Of a stretch of DNA of 64,000 bases, positions 1 to 12,500 are shown piece by piece. The position numbers were made by a program, and so were the translations under genes. The notes beneath the pieces are model-generated. The model ran no database searches. It saw only the letters and a list, made by a program, of their open reading frames with translations, and had not been told where the DNA came from. The first letter of the stretch is position 1. The number at the start of each line of letters is the position of its first letter. This DNA comes from Rodentolepis nana (taxonomy: Eukaryota; Platyhelminthes; Cestoda; Cyclophyllidea; Hymenolepididae), in the NCBI GenBank assembly GCA_900617975.1, contig UZAE01012082.1:1-64000 (forward strand). Direction: 5' to 3'.

Positions 1-451
1 TCGAGGGGTGGGGAATAGAAAAGTAATTCAAGGATGAAAAAGAGATAGACAGACACAAAGGCAGCGAAAAGGTAAGATGATTACTGTGGAAGTGGTGGGG
101 TGATGGTAGTTTGAAGACAGAAGTCAACTGCCGGTTTATAGACTTTTTGCCGTATGAGGTCAATTGCCCAGGGTGCACGGACTCTTTTGCCGTGTATACG
201 TTGCCCAGGGTGCACCAGTTTGTTTGCCGTATGAGTATACGTTGCCCAGGGTGCACCACGTGATAGACTTACTTGCCGTATGAGTACACGTTGCCCAGGG
301 TGCACCACGTGGTGCCTTATGAGTATACGTTGCCCAGGGTGCACCACGTGGAGCCGTATGAGTAAACGTTGCCCAGGGTGCACCACGTGGAGCCGTATGA
401 GTATACATTGCCCAGGGTGCACCACGTGGAGGTAAGTCTATCGCACACCCC
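1..451 (-). mobile_element. SINE copy S0 (minus orientation), truncated by the window edge, with internal minisatellite
   Basis: This member of the window's SINE family reads on the minus strand. Its head (GGGGTGTGCGATAGACTTAC in sense) lies at the right end near 428-451. The body toward position 1 contains the family's conserved stretches for the 'tcaactgccggtttatagac' and 'gatggtagtttgaag' segments. The sense 3' tail would lie off the window. Unlike other copies, the segment next to the head is amplified into about seven tandem units. The open frames in this region (81-453) are repeat translations, not genes. Confidence 0.8.
148..432. repeat. 39-bp minisatellite inside SINE S0
   Basis: There are about seven tandem units of 38-49 bp. 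Each contains the core gttgcccagggtgcaccacg preceded by gccgtatgagtatac. The left units are the most diverged and the three right units are nearly identical, which fits expansion by slippage or unequal exchange from the SINE head. Other SINE copies in the window carry this unit once. Confidence 0.85.
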
Positions 452-465
452 ATAATAATAAATAT

Positions 466-931
466 GGGGAGTGTGATAGACTTACCTCCACGTGGTGCAC
501 CCTGGGCAAGGTATTCTCATACGGCAAACGGCATTTGTCTTCTCACTTCAAACTACCATGACCCCCCTATATGTCCTACATTCTCATACGGCAAAAAAGT
601 CTATTAACCGGCATTTGACATGACTTCAAACTACAATCACCCCACTGTATGTCAAATTCGACTACTTGACTTCAAACTACCATCATCCCACTCTATGCCA
701 TATTCGAGCTTCAAACTACCATCATCTCAATAGATGCCATATTGGAATACTTTCCCAGTACTCACCTCACCTTTTTTCTACCTTTTTGTTTGTCTCTTAC
801 ATCTTTGAAACACTCTTCTGTTCCTCCTCTCGACTTTTTTCAATTTGATGTTCCTTCCCCTCTGTGAAGCCTGAAGTCAACTAAAGGGCTAATGATAACC
901 ATCAAGACGCCTGCCATTTGATATAAAATAA
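466..931 (+). mobile_element. SINE copy S1 (plus orientation)
   Basis: The copy begins with the family head ggggagtgtgatagacttac and ends with the LINE-like tail (aagtcaactaaagggctaat ... gcctgccatttgatataaa). The 14-bp target-site duplication ATAATAATAAATAT lies at 452-465 and 932-945, although it is low-complexity. The segment 'cttcaaactaccat...' is internally repeated about four times between 547 and 745, making this copy longer than the usual 310-360 bp. It lies head to head with S0 across the 14-bp spacer. Confidence 0.85.
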
Positions 932-945
932 ATAATAATAAATAT

Positions 946-1222
946 CATTCAATAAATTAATCGAATTGAGAGAAATATGGAAGCTGAAACGAGTCGATTA
1001 AAGTTCACAGCAAATCGCTTTAAATTCATCTAACTTACTATTACTGTACACAATCAAAGTGTTTCTATGACATTTATGTGTCAATAAGGCTAGATAATTT
1101 AGGAGATGATATCTTTCATCTCAACTTTTATTTCCATTTTTACTCTCAACCTATATGGCACAATCGTTCCAACCTTTTGAAGTTAAATGGAATATCTTGA
1201 CCAAATTTAAATAACTACTCAT

Positions 1223-1259
<37 letters not shown>

Positions 1260-2344
1260 AATAGATGATACAAATAAAGATGCTATTTTAAAGCATTGAT
1301 ATAATTTGGAAGTCGAAAGTGGTGAAAACGCTTAAAAATATTGGCGGAAGATAATCTTAAATTTTCGTTCTTCGTGATAGCAACTTATTCATACTTTTGA
1401 AAAATATTTTTTTGAAAAAAAATTATGTTATTTTTTTCAAAAAAGGTTATATATAAAATATTATATACTTTTGAAAAAGTATTACGAACCCTTTTGAGTG
1501 GGTCGTAATAACTGGAATTCTCCGAACTGAATTCCCTGTCTTATTATAATAATTAGATTGATGAAAAAAAACAGCACCATTTGCGTTTATCACTTTAACA
1601 TGGAGTTTGAACGATTGTATCAGACATTATCAACCCAGGTTAAAGCTGAACTACCTTTCACAGGTATAGAAGGCTGATTGTGAAAATTGAATTAAAGCAA
1701 CTATTTCATGCCATTAGTAAAAATGCTACAACAATAGTGAACAACTCAATGGAAACGCGTTCACCTGATTGACCACAGTAAGATTAATCATAGAAAAAAT
1801 ATCTGGAATCCAATTTTAACTATTTCTTACTTAAAATTGGAAACCATATAGTTTATGCTGATCACTGTAAAAAAACAAGTTCGAAAACTAGAATTGGAAT
1901 AAATTTCCCCAATATCTGCTTTTGGTGAGACGTCTCTATATGTTAACAACGTTAAAATATAATTCCATAATTTATACATTAAATTAATACATAGCGCAAA
2001 AGACTATTGTTAAAAACAGTTAATAATCCATTGCCTAACACTGGAAATAGCTTTCGAAAAATCGTGACTCGTAAGCACCTTAATATTACGAAAAATTAAG
2101 GATTGTTAAGTTTGATCTCAATAATAAAGCGTATATTCAAACAAAAAACTAAGTGATTTCTAAATTTGCTGCCTTATCCGTCAAAATCTGAGGCAGGAAT
2201 GACACAAAGGCAGATTGACATTCCTTCTTTACTCGATGCACATATTTTCGCGTAAACAAATATTGGAAATCTAGTTGATTTTATGTTAGTTTTTAATACA
2301 ATTTTTAAGACACCATCTAGAATTTCCCTTAAATGCCCAAATGG
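946..2344. other. AT-rich intergenic DNA
   Basis: I see no gene here. A (TA)n microsatellite lies at about 1226-1256. Between 1395 and 1480 runs of A and T can pair into weak hairpins (cttttgaaaaatatt is repeated). The short open frame at 2174-2359 has no recognisable domain. Confidence 0.5.
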
Positions 2345-3275
2345 CAAAAAAATATTCATTTATTTATTTCAAATGGTAGGCTTTGTGATATTTATCATTA
2401 GCCCTTAATCTTTGACTTCAGCTTCCCCCAAGAGTGAGGGGGGTACATTTATAGCAGTTCATTAATAGCAATTCATTAGCTGTCTTCTTGCTTCCCAGTA
2501 TCTTTGGCTTTCCGTCCTTGTCTTTAGAGCTGGACACCGAATCAGGTGGGTCTTCTCCATTTCCTCCTGTAGGTTACATAGAGGGCATGTGGGTTGAGTG
2601 TATGCTCTCAATCTGTGAAGGTGTTTTGCCAGGCAATCGTGTCCGGTACGTAGTCTAAACTCAGCAACGGCTTCGATTCTTGGCCAGTTGGGTATGTCGG
2701 AGAGTGCCACTATCCACTGTTTTTCCTTTGTTCGAGCTTTAAGTTCGTTGCACCTTGAGGTCTTGAATTCTCTTCTGATTAAGGCCTTCATTGTGTGGAA
2801 AGACATCGGGCGGTCCATGCATTGCAAAATCGTTGACCCCTTCTTAGCAAGTGCGTCAGCAAGCTCATTGCCTTTAATGCCACAGTGACCAGGAATCCAT
2901 TGTAGGACCACTGTTTTGTTTTTCTCTCTCAGCAGCTCATAGAGTTTTCTACATTCCTTTATCTCAGCTGTTTTGGGTGTCTCTCTGTTTCCAATAGAGA
3001 GTATTGCTGACTGTGAGTCCGAAAGTATCACCGCTTTGGTGAATTTCGTATCCAGGCAACATAATTGGCATAGTGCTATCCTAATGGCCTCTATTTCTCC
3101 TTCAAAAGCGGATCTATTATGTCCCACTGCTGCGTAGAAAGAGAAGAGTTCCGAATAGACACCTGCACCAACGTTTGCTTGGCTTTCTATGTATGACCCA
3201 TCAGTGAAGACTTGCAGCCATTGATCTGCAAAAAAATATGAAAAGGTGATTCTGAAGTGTAAGGATCCCATTGAA
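2345..3275 (-). mobile_element. 5'-truncated LINE fragment with RNase H domain (copy 1)
   Basis: This is the 3' end of a non-LTR retrotransposon, read on the minus strand. The open frame 3271-2462 encodes a complete-looking RNase H domain. The catalytic acidic residues are visible in order: D in FTDGS, E in FEGEIEAI, D in SDSQSAI and D in GNELAD, with the GHCGIKGNE histidine loop. A C-terminal Cys/His cluster follows (CPLC ... HLIRC), typical of I-superfamily LINE ORF2 ends. After the stop comes the 3' tail (gaagtcaaagattaagggct ... ctaccatttgaaataaataaa). Endonuclease and reverse transcriptase are missing through 5' truncation, so the copy is dead, but its RNase H frame is unbroken. Confidence 0.9.
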
Positions 3276-4157
3276 ATAAAATTTAATTTTAATAAATTCT
3301 AAAATGGCATGTCACGGATCTAGTATTGACACCAAAAGTAAAATAATGGTATGTGGTGTTTCAACTATTATTCAGTTGTCGTTGATTGGGATTAATGATG
3401 AATATTGATGTTGCAGTTTTCGACTAAAATAAAAAATCCGAATGATTTGGTAATGCTGTCTCAACAATTGAAAGAAAATTCAATTGTTGAGACGGTGAAT
3501 GATCTTAACTGATATTTTTCAGTTAGCACTATCAATCGGCAGATCTGAATACCATGTATGGAATAGCTCTTCTATTAAAACCACGTTTAGAATCCCAAAA
3601 TATCATCAGGCATAACTCCCACTCTTACCTTTACACCTGGACTCTCATAACGGTCTTCAAATATTCCAACCAGCGTACCTACCTAAATATACCTCCAGCA
3701 TGTTCTGCTCACTGGCGCTATGCCAAAGTTGATTGTTTATTGCCAGAGAGCCGTCTGTTTATTTTTTACTATAAATTTCGCCGTTTTTTTTGAACTCTAT
3801 CATTAGTAAAAGCATACATATAGCTCTATTAAATGCAAATTAGTTGCAACCTCCTCAATACTACTTTATCCTGTCAACTTCCGAAGGGAAACCTTTGAAC
3901 AAAGGTGTCAGAAATGGTCAGCTTGATTGGAAAAAAAAACTATTAAAATGCACAAGAGACAGAAGTCAAGGCGTTATATCGATCTCGGAGTCGAACTATA
4001 AAATCTGGTGCTTGAAGGGACAAAATTATTCGCGAAAAGGGAGAATATGTGCCGCCCAGACTTAAGAGTCATATTTTGTCATGTTTTTTTAAATATCTTT
4101 ACTCAACAGCTTTTCTGTGGCATTCTTTTTTACCATTATATGCACGCTTATTTACAC

Positions 4158-4204
<47 letters not shown>

Positions 4205-5330
4205 CATCTACTTGTATATTTAAGTGCTTAAATTCATTATCTGCCTAAATAATTAATTTTATCCAACTTTATGTAAATTAGAAATCATTATAGCAAATTT
4301 GACGAAATTTTCTATTATTGAAATGCTTTCTGTGTTTGTGTGTGGTTATAATACATCGAGGGAGCAAACGATTCATTAGTTGAGCACTTATGGGGTTTAA
4401 TAAGATGAGAAAAAAATTTAAAAACGAAAAGTTGAGAAATTACTTAGGTAACTTGGGAAACTTAACTTACAAGGCTTAAAAGTTAGTTGCTATCAGTTGT
4501 TAAAAAGAAAGCCTTAAAAATTCACACTTAACCTACCAGAAACAAATATCTTAAATATTTTACTACATCTTTCATATTATTAAAATTCATATCTTAGTAA
4601 ATGCCTCTTTGTGGGATAAATTCTCAAGGTATTCGGAAATTTATCCTTAATAGTTTTCTAAAGTTAACTAAATAATTACCATTAAATCGGAAGTATATTT
4701 TAGACAATTATTGTTCACATTGTTATGAAAAGTCAAATAATGATACTCTTGTTTTTAGGAATTTTAACCAATCATTTCAAAAAATGCAGAATGGTCAGAA
4801 AACTCTGAAAATTGTGTATACCAATAATTAGCCCAAAAGACGTGCGATGCAACTTCGAGACGGGTTTATTTCAATTGTCTAGCTTGGATTACTTACTGCT
4901 TTAAAGTTTCACAAAAATCATAAGGTATGCCATAGGAGATATTTTGATGCAAAATGATCTGACATGCTTAGGCTTTTACTGGAAAGCGTATTTCTTGAAT
5001 TTTTTCAATTGAATGACATTTATTATTATTATCATTTTATTTCTCTGACGTAGCTGAAATCAGTTAGCGGAAAATCTTATTAAAAAGATTCTGAGAGCGA
5101 CTTGTAGGTATCGGCGAATTGTACTTTATTGGTTTCGTTTGGGTTTCGGACTGTACAATATTTACTGAAATTGTTGTTCAAGTTCTAGTATTCCCCCATC
5201 ATAATTCACCTCCTAGATTGAAACAAAAGCTCGCCTACAACGTCTACCACTTAATGACCGGTTTGTTGTTCATAATGATTAGCCCTGTCACTTAAATTAA
5301 TATTTTTTTTATTCTAAACGATGAGAAGAT
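3276..5330. other. Intergenic DNA without recognisable gene
   Basis: The stretch is AT-rich. A (TA)n tract lies at about 4166-4199. Open frames at 3554-3793, 3844-4065 and 4008-4223 have no domain, and the last is partly microsatellite. I saw no promoter or RNA gene. Confidence 0.5.
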
Positions 5331-5663
5331 TGTGGCGGATTGCTACCTTAGTAAAGCCTGACTGACTCAGAAATCTCTATGGCAGATTCTCCAACATCTA
5401 GCTAGACTCCCAGAACCAGCTAAGCTATAGCCCAGCTATGAAGGAAACAGACGTTTAGCCCGGGGCACGTTTATTCAGTAGACAAACCACGCAATAAGTG
5501 TATACAGGAAGGAAACTCAGTCATACAACATGGCGGATTTGGTAAAACAAGTGAGGGTCATTGAGCTGCTATTGGCTGCGTGCTCTTGTCCTCAATCAGT
5601 ACGCGAAATTGTACGGCCGCACCTCAAGCCTATGTGTACGCGCATGCGATGACGTGTCCCACA
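5331..5663 (-). mobile_element. Solo LTR (LTR-A)
   Basis: The 333-bp element is bounded by TGTGG ... CCCACA on the plus strand. In sense (minus) orientation it starts TGTGGGAC and ends CCACA. The 4-bp target-site duplication AGAT is present at 5327-5330 and 5664-5667. A possible polyadenylation signal (AATAAA, sense) lies in the middle. Related copies occur at 45518-45807 (plus) and, more diverged, from 44902 (minus). There is no internal retroelement sequence, so it is a solo LTR left by recombination between the two LTRs of a former provirus-like insert. Confidence 0.75.
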
Positions 5664-5667
5664 AGAT

Positions 5668-8600
5668 AACGTAATCTCACATCATATTCAGCAGCTTACA
5701 ATCTTAAAAGAGTAGAGGTGACGTATACAGAGTAAATTAAAATCCCATATAGCTAGAACTAAATTAATTAACTTTCATTTGATTTATTGATAGCAAATGA
5801 AATTTTTTAGTCCTAAAAGCATAATAATCTTATTTCTAACAACATACCTTTTAATCTAATCTAGATTTGCTAGATCTAATGAACAGATGACGAAAATTTA
5901 GCCTTTTAAAACTGAGTACGATTTTATAAAACTCTGTCCGATTAGCCTCAATTAATCATTAAAGCGTGAATAAGCACATAAATAGTCGATAAAAACATTT
6001 TTCTTTAAAACTGACTTTATGTTAACTTTAGGTTCAAAAGGTTATACTATTATTAATATTTTTGTTGGATAAGAAAAATTGCATGTCTTAATTTTAAGGA
6101 ATTTCTAATACCAATACGTTGTAACACTTATAAATGGATACTGCATCTTGTTCAACATATTCCAAAGTATTACCTACCAGACAAGCTAATTTCACCGTAA
6201 ATCATACCCTCGATTGGTTCTTACCTTTCTGATCAATAACAAAAAAAACGCCTTTTATTGAAAAAGCAATTTATCTGGGATGTTTCTCAGACTTTTTTTT
6301 GCACTCTTTTAATTTTGGCCTCATTTTCCTACCACTCCCATACGCACATAGCGTAGCTGCAGAATATCGATTATCGGCTTTTCACGTCTAAGTCCAGATA
6401 ACTAAGCCATTTTCCCCGAATGATCTCAAAAAGTTCCGTCTTGAATTTGCGATTCTTCCAATGTTCTTCGGTTCTTACTTGATCCCACTTTTCGCTGCCA
6501 TTTCTCCCTTTTTCCCTCTTTCACTCTAATTGTTGCCGAGTTATTTATTCTTGATCTGTGATCTATAGTCGCTTGTTGTTTACTAAGCTATTTCTACTGA
6601 ACTCTGTTAAATTATCTTTACTTTTCGCTTAATTTTATTAGTAATTTCAGTGGTTAAGTATGCTTTAAAATGGTTTTAATTCTAATATTCAAAATAACTA
6701 AATGAGTTAACAATACTTATCCATTATCATTTGGAACGCTATGATTGTTCTCGCTTAGAGGATAATTTACCTTTTGAATAAATATAAATGTAAAAAGGAA
6801 TTCTTAATTAATCTCTGCGTGAAAATAGCTGAAAATTATTTTCACCAAAGCTTGGAATTTATATAATTTCATATTATTGCTCAACTCTGTTATTTTAAAC
6901 GAATTAAATCGAAAGTCAGAAGTAATATTGTAACTATGTTTTAATTAATTGCTCTCTTAAATTTACTGGAATGGAGTAGTAATTGGTCTTGAAAAATATG
7001 AACTTTGGAATTTTTATTAGCACCAATTTATATTGTCCCTAAAATATTTTTACCTTTATTTTGCGAAATCGCTAAAATTAAAACTAACGGCCTTTAACCT
7101 TGTGATTTTTATTCGATGATAGCATGCAAAGGTTCTCAGAGTAAAAATTGAGGTTACCTCAGAATTAATCACTTCAATGACAGTCTTGAGATTGCACCGG
7201 CGTCAAAAAACTTCAACCACCACAGCGAGGCCGCAATACTTGAATCGTAGAGATTGATCTGGGCATAGTTAATAGTTTCGGAAGCATATTTGGAGCCATG
7301 CCTTAAGAAGTATGCTAAAAGCATAACTTGTTTTAATCATTTCTTAAATGCCTACCGGAAATGGGGTTTCAGTAAAAATATGTAATGATATTCCGTCTGC
7401 TACTTCGGCACCGTATTTATTAGAAGCATTCATTCATTTATTAAATCAATAAACGGCATTTTATTTATAATTATACTAACCGCCTCATTGCTAAAGTGGG
7501 GAGAGTGATCCCCAGACTATTCCAATAACACAATAATCCAAGACTATCAGAAATTATTCGAACATTATCACTTCCGTTTCTCCAAACGGAACTTTTTGGC
7601 ATATTAGCTCTTAATTACAGTTAATGGAATCCGCTATTAACAGAAGGTGAAAAAGTCACAATAATTATTCACGTCATCACTATTTTTAGTTAATCGATTT
7701 AATTGCTCTATAAGAGTTCTTACAAATCTCACAATTCTCAATTTTACCTGAAAACTAAAGAATTGATGGTTAAAAATTCAATTATATTAAGGCTTTTGTA
7801 TTCTTTCGCCTGTCGTCGCAGTACTGATGTCTTTTTCTTCTTATTATTTTGCAAGTACTGATGTGAAAATGTAATTAAGAATAATTTCGAAATATTCATT
7901 CATTGGCGGAATTAATAAGCTGCCAAGTGCTAGAAATGAATATTAATTATTAATTACTTATTTTATCAGTAAATTTAATACTAGAGTCGGTAGTGGGTTT
8001 TTTCGATGCTTTTCATTCTATTAGGTCCACTACTAACACTTTTCTTCCAAAACTATTGTTTTTCGTTTTATCGCGTGAATAAATTAAAAAAAGCAATAAT
8101 AATTCATTTAATCAAGTTTAATTTAACTACTTTCCGTGGTGGTGAATCTGTAACTACTTCACGTCTGATTTTCCAACCGCAAACTACCATTATTTCCTCT
8201 GGTTTAAATAGAACAAAGGTCGTTGCATGTCGCACTTCATTTCGATAATTAAATTAAAATATTTGTACATACACAAGCACAAACAAATGGCTGTGGAAAA
8301 TGTATTTTGATGTCGGTCAAGATTTGAAGGCGAAGAGCAGTTTTAAAGTTCAAAAAGAAGAAATTGATCCCTTACATTTCTGGTTGTCAAAAGCAGTCAA
8401 AAATTGTGTTTACAAGGTGAAATATAAGTCTGTACTTCTGTTGTCATTAACTCTAAGTAAAATTGTGACGTAAGTGAACTTTGGAATTGAAGATCTCCAG
8501 TGCAGATGGACTTTCAAAGTGATATAATTCCCTTTTCTAACTAGAAATCATTAATAAGAGTTGAGTGGAATGCAGATGGCTGTAAAATTTCATATAACCT

Positions 8601-9503
8601 TGCCATTTGCATTTTCAAATTCATTAAAGCATATTTAAGTGATGAAATTAAAGCGAAAAAGTTTAAATTCTAGATCCGAAATTCCTCATATCCTAAACAT
8701 TCATATTTTTCCTTCCCATTTCCCAACTGTCCAATGAGTCCAGACCGAAGAAGTCATTATTTGGCCTTGGATAATGCAATGCTTCACAGCACAGTGAAAT
8801 GCTACCCTCTTCCACCACTTTATAACCCCACCATCAGTTTCTTTGTTTATGTTGCCAGGGTCTTAATAATAAAAAGACGCCTCGTTTCCCAGTTTGATTC
8901 ATTGTCGTTTCTTTGTAGGTTAGTGCTCACACAATACAATTAACTTGACTCGTCAGTTTGCATTAGACAGGGTAAATGAAAAACACCTCAACCTTTACCA
9001 AATTGAGCGGGTCAGTAAAGCTGGAGGGTTCAACTCCTCTGAAATAGATCAAGAGCGCTACACTACCTCAAGCGCAGTCAATCTCTTTGCTTATTGCGGG
9101 ATTGTAGATTACAATTGAAGCTTTAATGTAGAAGGAAATAGACCTGTGTGCAAACGGCAAATCCAAAAAAAATATAACTAAACGGATAACTAATTGAATT
9201 CAAATGACACTTATCAGAAAATTAACCATTCAAACTGCTCTCATATCTGCTGGATTAACAACTGCGAATATTAGCTTGCTACTTTATCATAAAATTTCGA
9301 AGTTTGTTAAACAAAAGATACTATTTGGGCCTCTTACAGCGCTTTCCAATACTTCAAGGAGTTGGGATCTTCGTCAATGTGAAACCACTCTCTCAACTCT
9401 TTTATCACATACAAAGTAGGCAGATAAAGCGCGGTATAATAATATTTACATAGACTGAGAACACCTTATATCACAAACGAGTGTTAACTGCCAAGTCGGT
9501 TCT
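5668..9503. other. Intergenic DNA 3' of TTC5
   Basis: I see no gene in this AT-rich stretch. The short open frames (8006-8248, 8734-8943, 9204-9419 on plus) show no domain or splice context. The part next to 9503 may be the 3' UTR of TTC5, but I saw no clear AATAAA there. Confidence 0.5.
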
Positions 9504-12500
9504 CTACACTGAGGCAAAGAAAACATTTTTGGGGACAGCAGCTGCGGTCCACATACGCCCAACGCGACTACCATTGACGCAGAGGAATTGAGGTGAAGGA
9601 ACCCTCACAATTCGGAACTTGATATCCACTATGCTTGAATCTCCATCCACTTCCAGTGATATATCATCGTCATCTGGAGATTCTGATCCTTCTGCCCGAA
9701 CACAGGCATCAAAGGTCCTAAGAAGTTTGATCAAATCAGAAGGAATTGAGCATTCCTCAATAATAGGGTTGGGAATGGTAATCACATCTTTTGTAGAGGG
9801 GCCCGAACCCTAAAAATGAAAGATGTATTATATATTATAATGTCTTTTTTTTAAGAAAATATCTATTGACAAAGACAATCTAATCGTTGATTAAATTACA
9901 CAGCAATCGGCGTCTTAAAAACAAATTTGTTTGTTAGGATATAACTCGTCAGGTTTCATTTCTCTCTATCTACAAAAAATATAGCATACCCATTTTCACA
10001 ACTTCTTTACATTCCAAAATTTTGGTACATTTTGTAGTTCAGAAAAAAACCAAGTATACTTAAGCTCTTAAAGGAGAATTGAAATAAAGAATATGCCAAA
10101 CACTTACCAGCATTTACGCAATTGTGACCCTAAAATAAGAGTTAATAGGACGGGTGGAGATATGCATATTGGTTCTTCTCAAGTGCTTCTTTGTAATGCG
10201 AATTGAACAGGAAGTTATAAGAACAATAAAAGCTTACATGCCATTTATCAACTTCACTTATTTATTTTGGAAAGCATGAAATATAGGGCAAATATAACAG
10301 CCGTTTCCACTGAGAAATGAGACGTTGAAGGGGCTTAAGAGAGCGTCTCAAGCATCTCTAGTCAAACCTCAATCATTTTCGATAAAAATTAGCAATCTGG
10401 ATCAATTTACTGTGTGGCCGAGAACTTCGTTAAAATACATGCCTACTATATTATTTTCTAATTAATGATATCATTTTGAACCACACACAAATGCAATTCC
10501 TAGGACCTTCGTAGGAGATGGAAATAAAAGTTGACAGAGGCTATGAACACCTATTGCCAATTACAAATACATACCACCTCGGGAGCAGCCAAATGAGTGC
10601 AAAAGTGGTAAATTTTGCGTATTTGTTTAACGACTTAAAAATACATAAGTTATCAGGAAATAAGAGAAGTAAAAAGGGGGGTTGGTATTCAATTAAAGTA
10701 AAGGCAGTTAAAAAACATTGTACATTTCACCATTGTATTAAGGATACATTCACTTATTTACTCATAATTCCGCTGCCGATTCATTGACAAATGAGAGCTG
10801 AACAAAGCATAGTAGCAAAGGACAACAATTCTGTGCAGAAGTCGAGATAAAACTTGACAAAAAAAATAAATGAGACGAATCAAATTTCGACTATGTCCGC
10901 GTTAACTTCAAATTGGCACTCAGGTCATAGAATATTCATCTATTGGTAAAGTTCTCACAACCGAGTGCCTTTAAACCTTATGAGAGACATTTATTCAAAC
11001 TTATTGTTAACGTCCTCATTCAATGTCATTATGCATTAATTTCTTTCCAATTTCCAAATTTTGTGCTCAACGGCAGCAGTTCCTGTCAGCTTTTACCATC
11101 CCACATAAGATTCCTAACTAATGCCCAACTGATGCGTACATCCGAGTACACTGGTTAATTAGGACTAATGAGAGAAGTGTCAGAACGTGGGTTTATCATC
11201 AGAACAGTGCCAGTATTCCACTCAACTCAACTCCTTACTTGGTGATTGACAGCAGAAAATTGAATGAGCTCGAGACACACCTTCAAGTTGAAATGTTTCC
11301 ATGTCAATTCTTCCACTTGTGCATTCTCAGCGTTAATCCAATCAATTCAAATTGAACAACTGAAATCTCATGAAAGTTTGGCCATAAAAGTATATTGCAT
11401 AAAAAAGTGAGAAGTTTATTTAATTTTTTCATTCAATTCAATTTCTATGAAGAAATTTAAACAAAAAAGATTGGATTTAAATTCTTCAAATGTCAATGAT
11501 AAACACAGAGGAACACATTGTATTAAATAAATAATCGTCTCCATTCGACAGCTGTTCTAATACAGCATATGGTTGCTCCATAAACTCATTCAAAGCACTG
11601 AATTTTAATTGGGAATTTCGCATCTGCTCATCAAGACGCAATAAATAAATAAAAAACTAAACATCTGCGTTAATTAATGCGAGAGACCAGAAGGGGTCAC
11701 AGTGAATTAGCCATTTACAAAGCGTCAATCAAATGCAAACATTGTCAAGCAATTAAGACTCGAGGTGCTTTATGATAAAAGGAAATCTCTACGATAAAAC
11801 TACGAATAACGGTGAAAGGTAATGTTGCTATGCTATCGAAGCCAACAAAACTGTGCGGCTAACTAAATTACGAATTTTTCGGATGTCATGCTGCATGATA
11901 TTAACTTTAAAAAGGGGTCATAACTAAACTTGTTCTTCAACCCCCTCTTAACTTGCCTTCATCATGCCACAATCTTGGGGGNNNNNNNNNNNNNNNNNNN
12001 NNNNNNNNNNNNNNNNNNNNNNNNNNNNNNNNNNNNNNNNNNNNNNNNNNNNNNNNNNNNNNNNNNNNNNNNNNNNNNNNNNNNNNNNNNNNNNNNNNNN
12101 NNNNNNNNNNNNNNNNNNNNNNNNNNNNNNNNNNNNNNNNNNNNNNNNNNNNNNNNNNNNNNNNNNNNNNNNNNNNNNNNNNNNNNNNNNNNNNNNNNNN
12201 NNNNNNNNNNNNNNNNNNNNNGGTTCTAACCGCAGACTTTGAAGGACGCGCATAGTGGTGAAAAAGCAATGCCTCAGTAGAGTGAAAGGAGGTTTCACTC
12301 CCATTATGCAATTCACTTGTTGACAGTGGAAATTAAGAGAAGTTCCGCCAATTTTCCTTTCGTGACATTCATTCATCTTTCAAAAATGGGAAAAATATTT
12401 TACTCAACCACTCTTGGCAATCCTATAGTAAGAAGAACTTGCCTTTCTCGTGTGATTAGACGTTGTTATTCAAATTAACTCGTAGTAAACGGTCAAAATG

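Noticed and set aside
81..453. Two long minus-strand open frames with a repeating Val-His-Pro-Gly-Gln type peptide; also the regular spacing looks CRISPR-like.
   Set aside because: They are translations of the 39-bp minisatellite inside a SINE. Units are adjacent without unique spacers, and the host is a eukaryote.
2688..2888. Plus-strand open frame over the LINE fragment (and the similar one at 21009-21215 minus).
   Set aside because: Both are antisense shadows of the RNase H frame.
4008..4223. 71-codon open frame ending in Tyr-Ile repeats, and the similar 60665-60955 minus frame.
   Set aside because: Much of each is translation of a (TA)n microsatellite.
11930..12376. Several open frames on both strands around 12 kb.
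   Set aside because: They exist only because they run through the 240-N gap.
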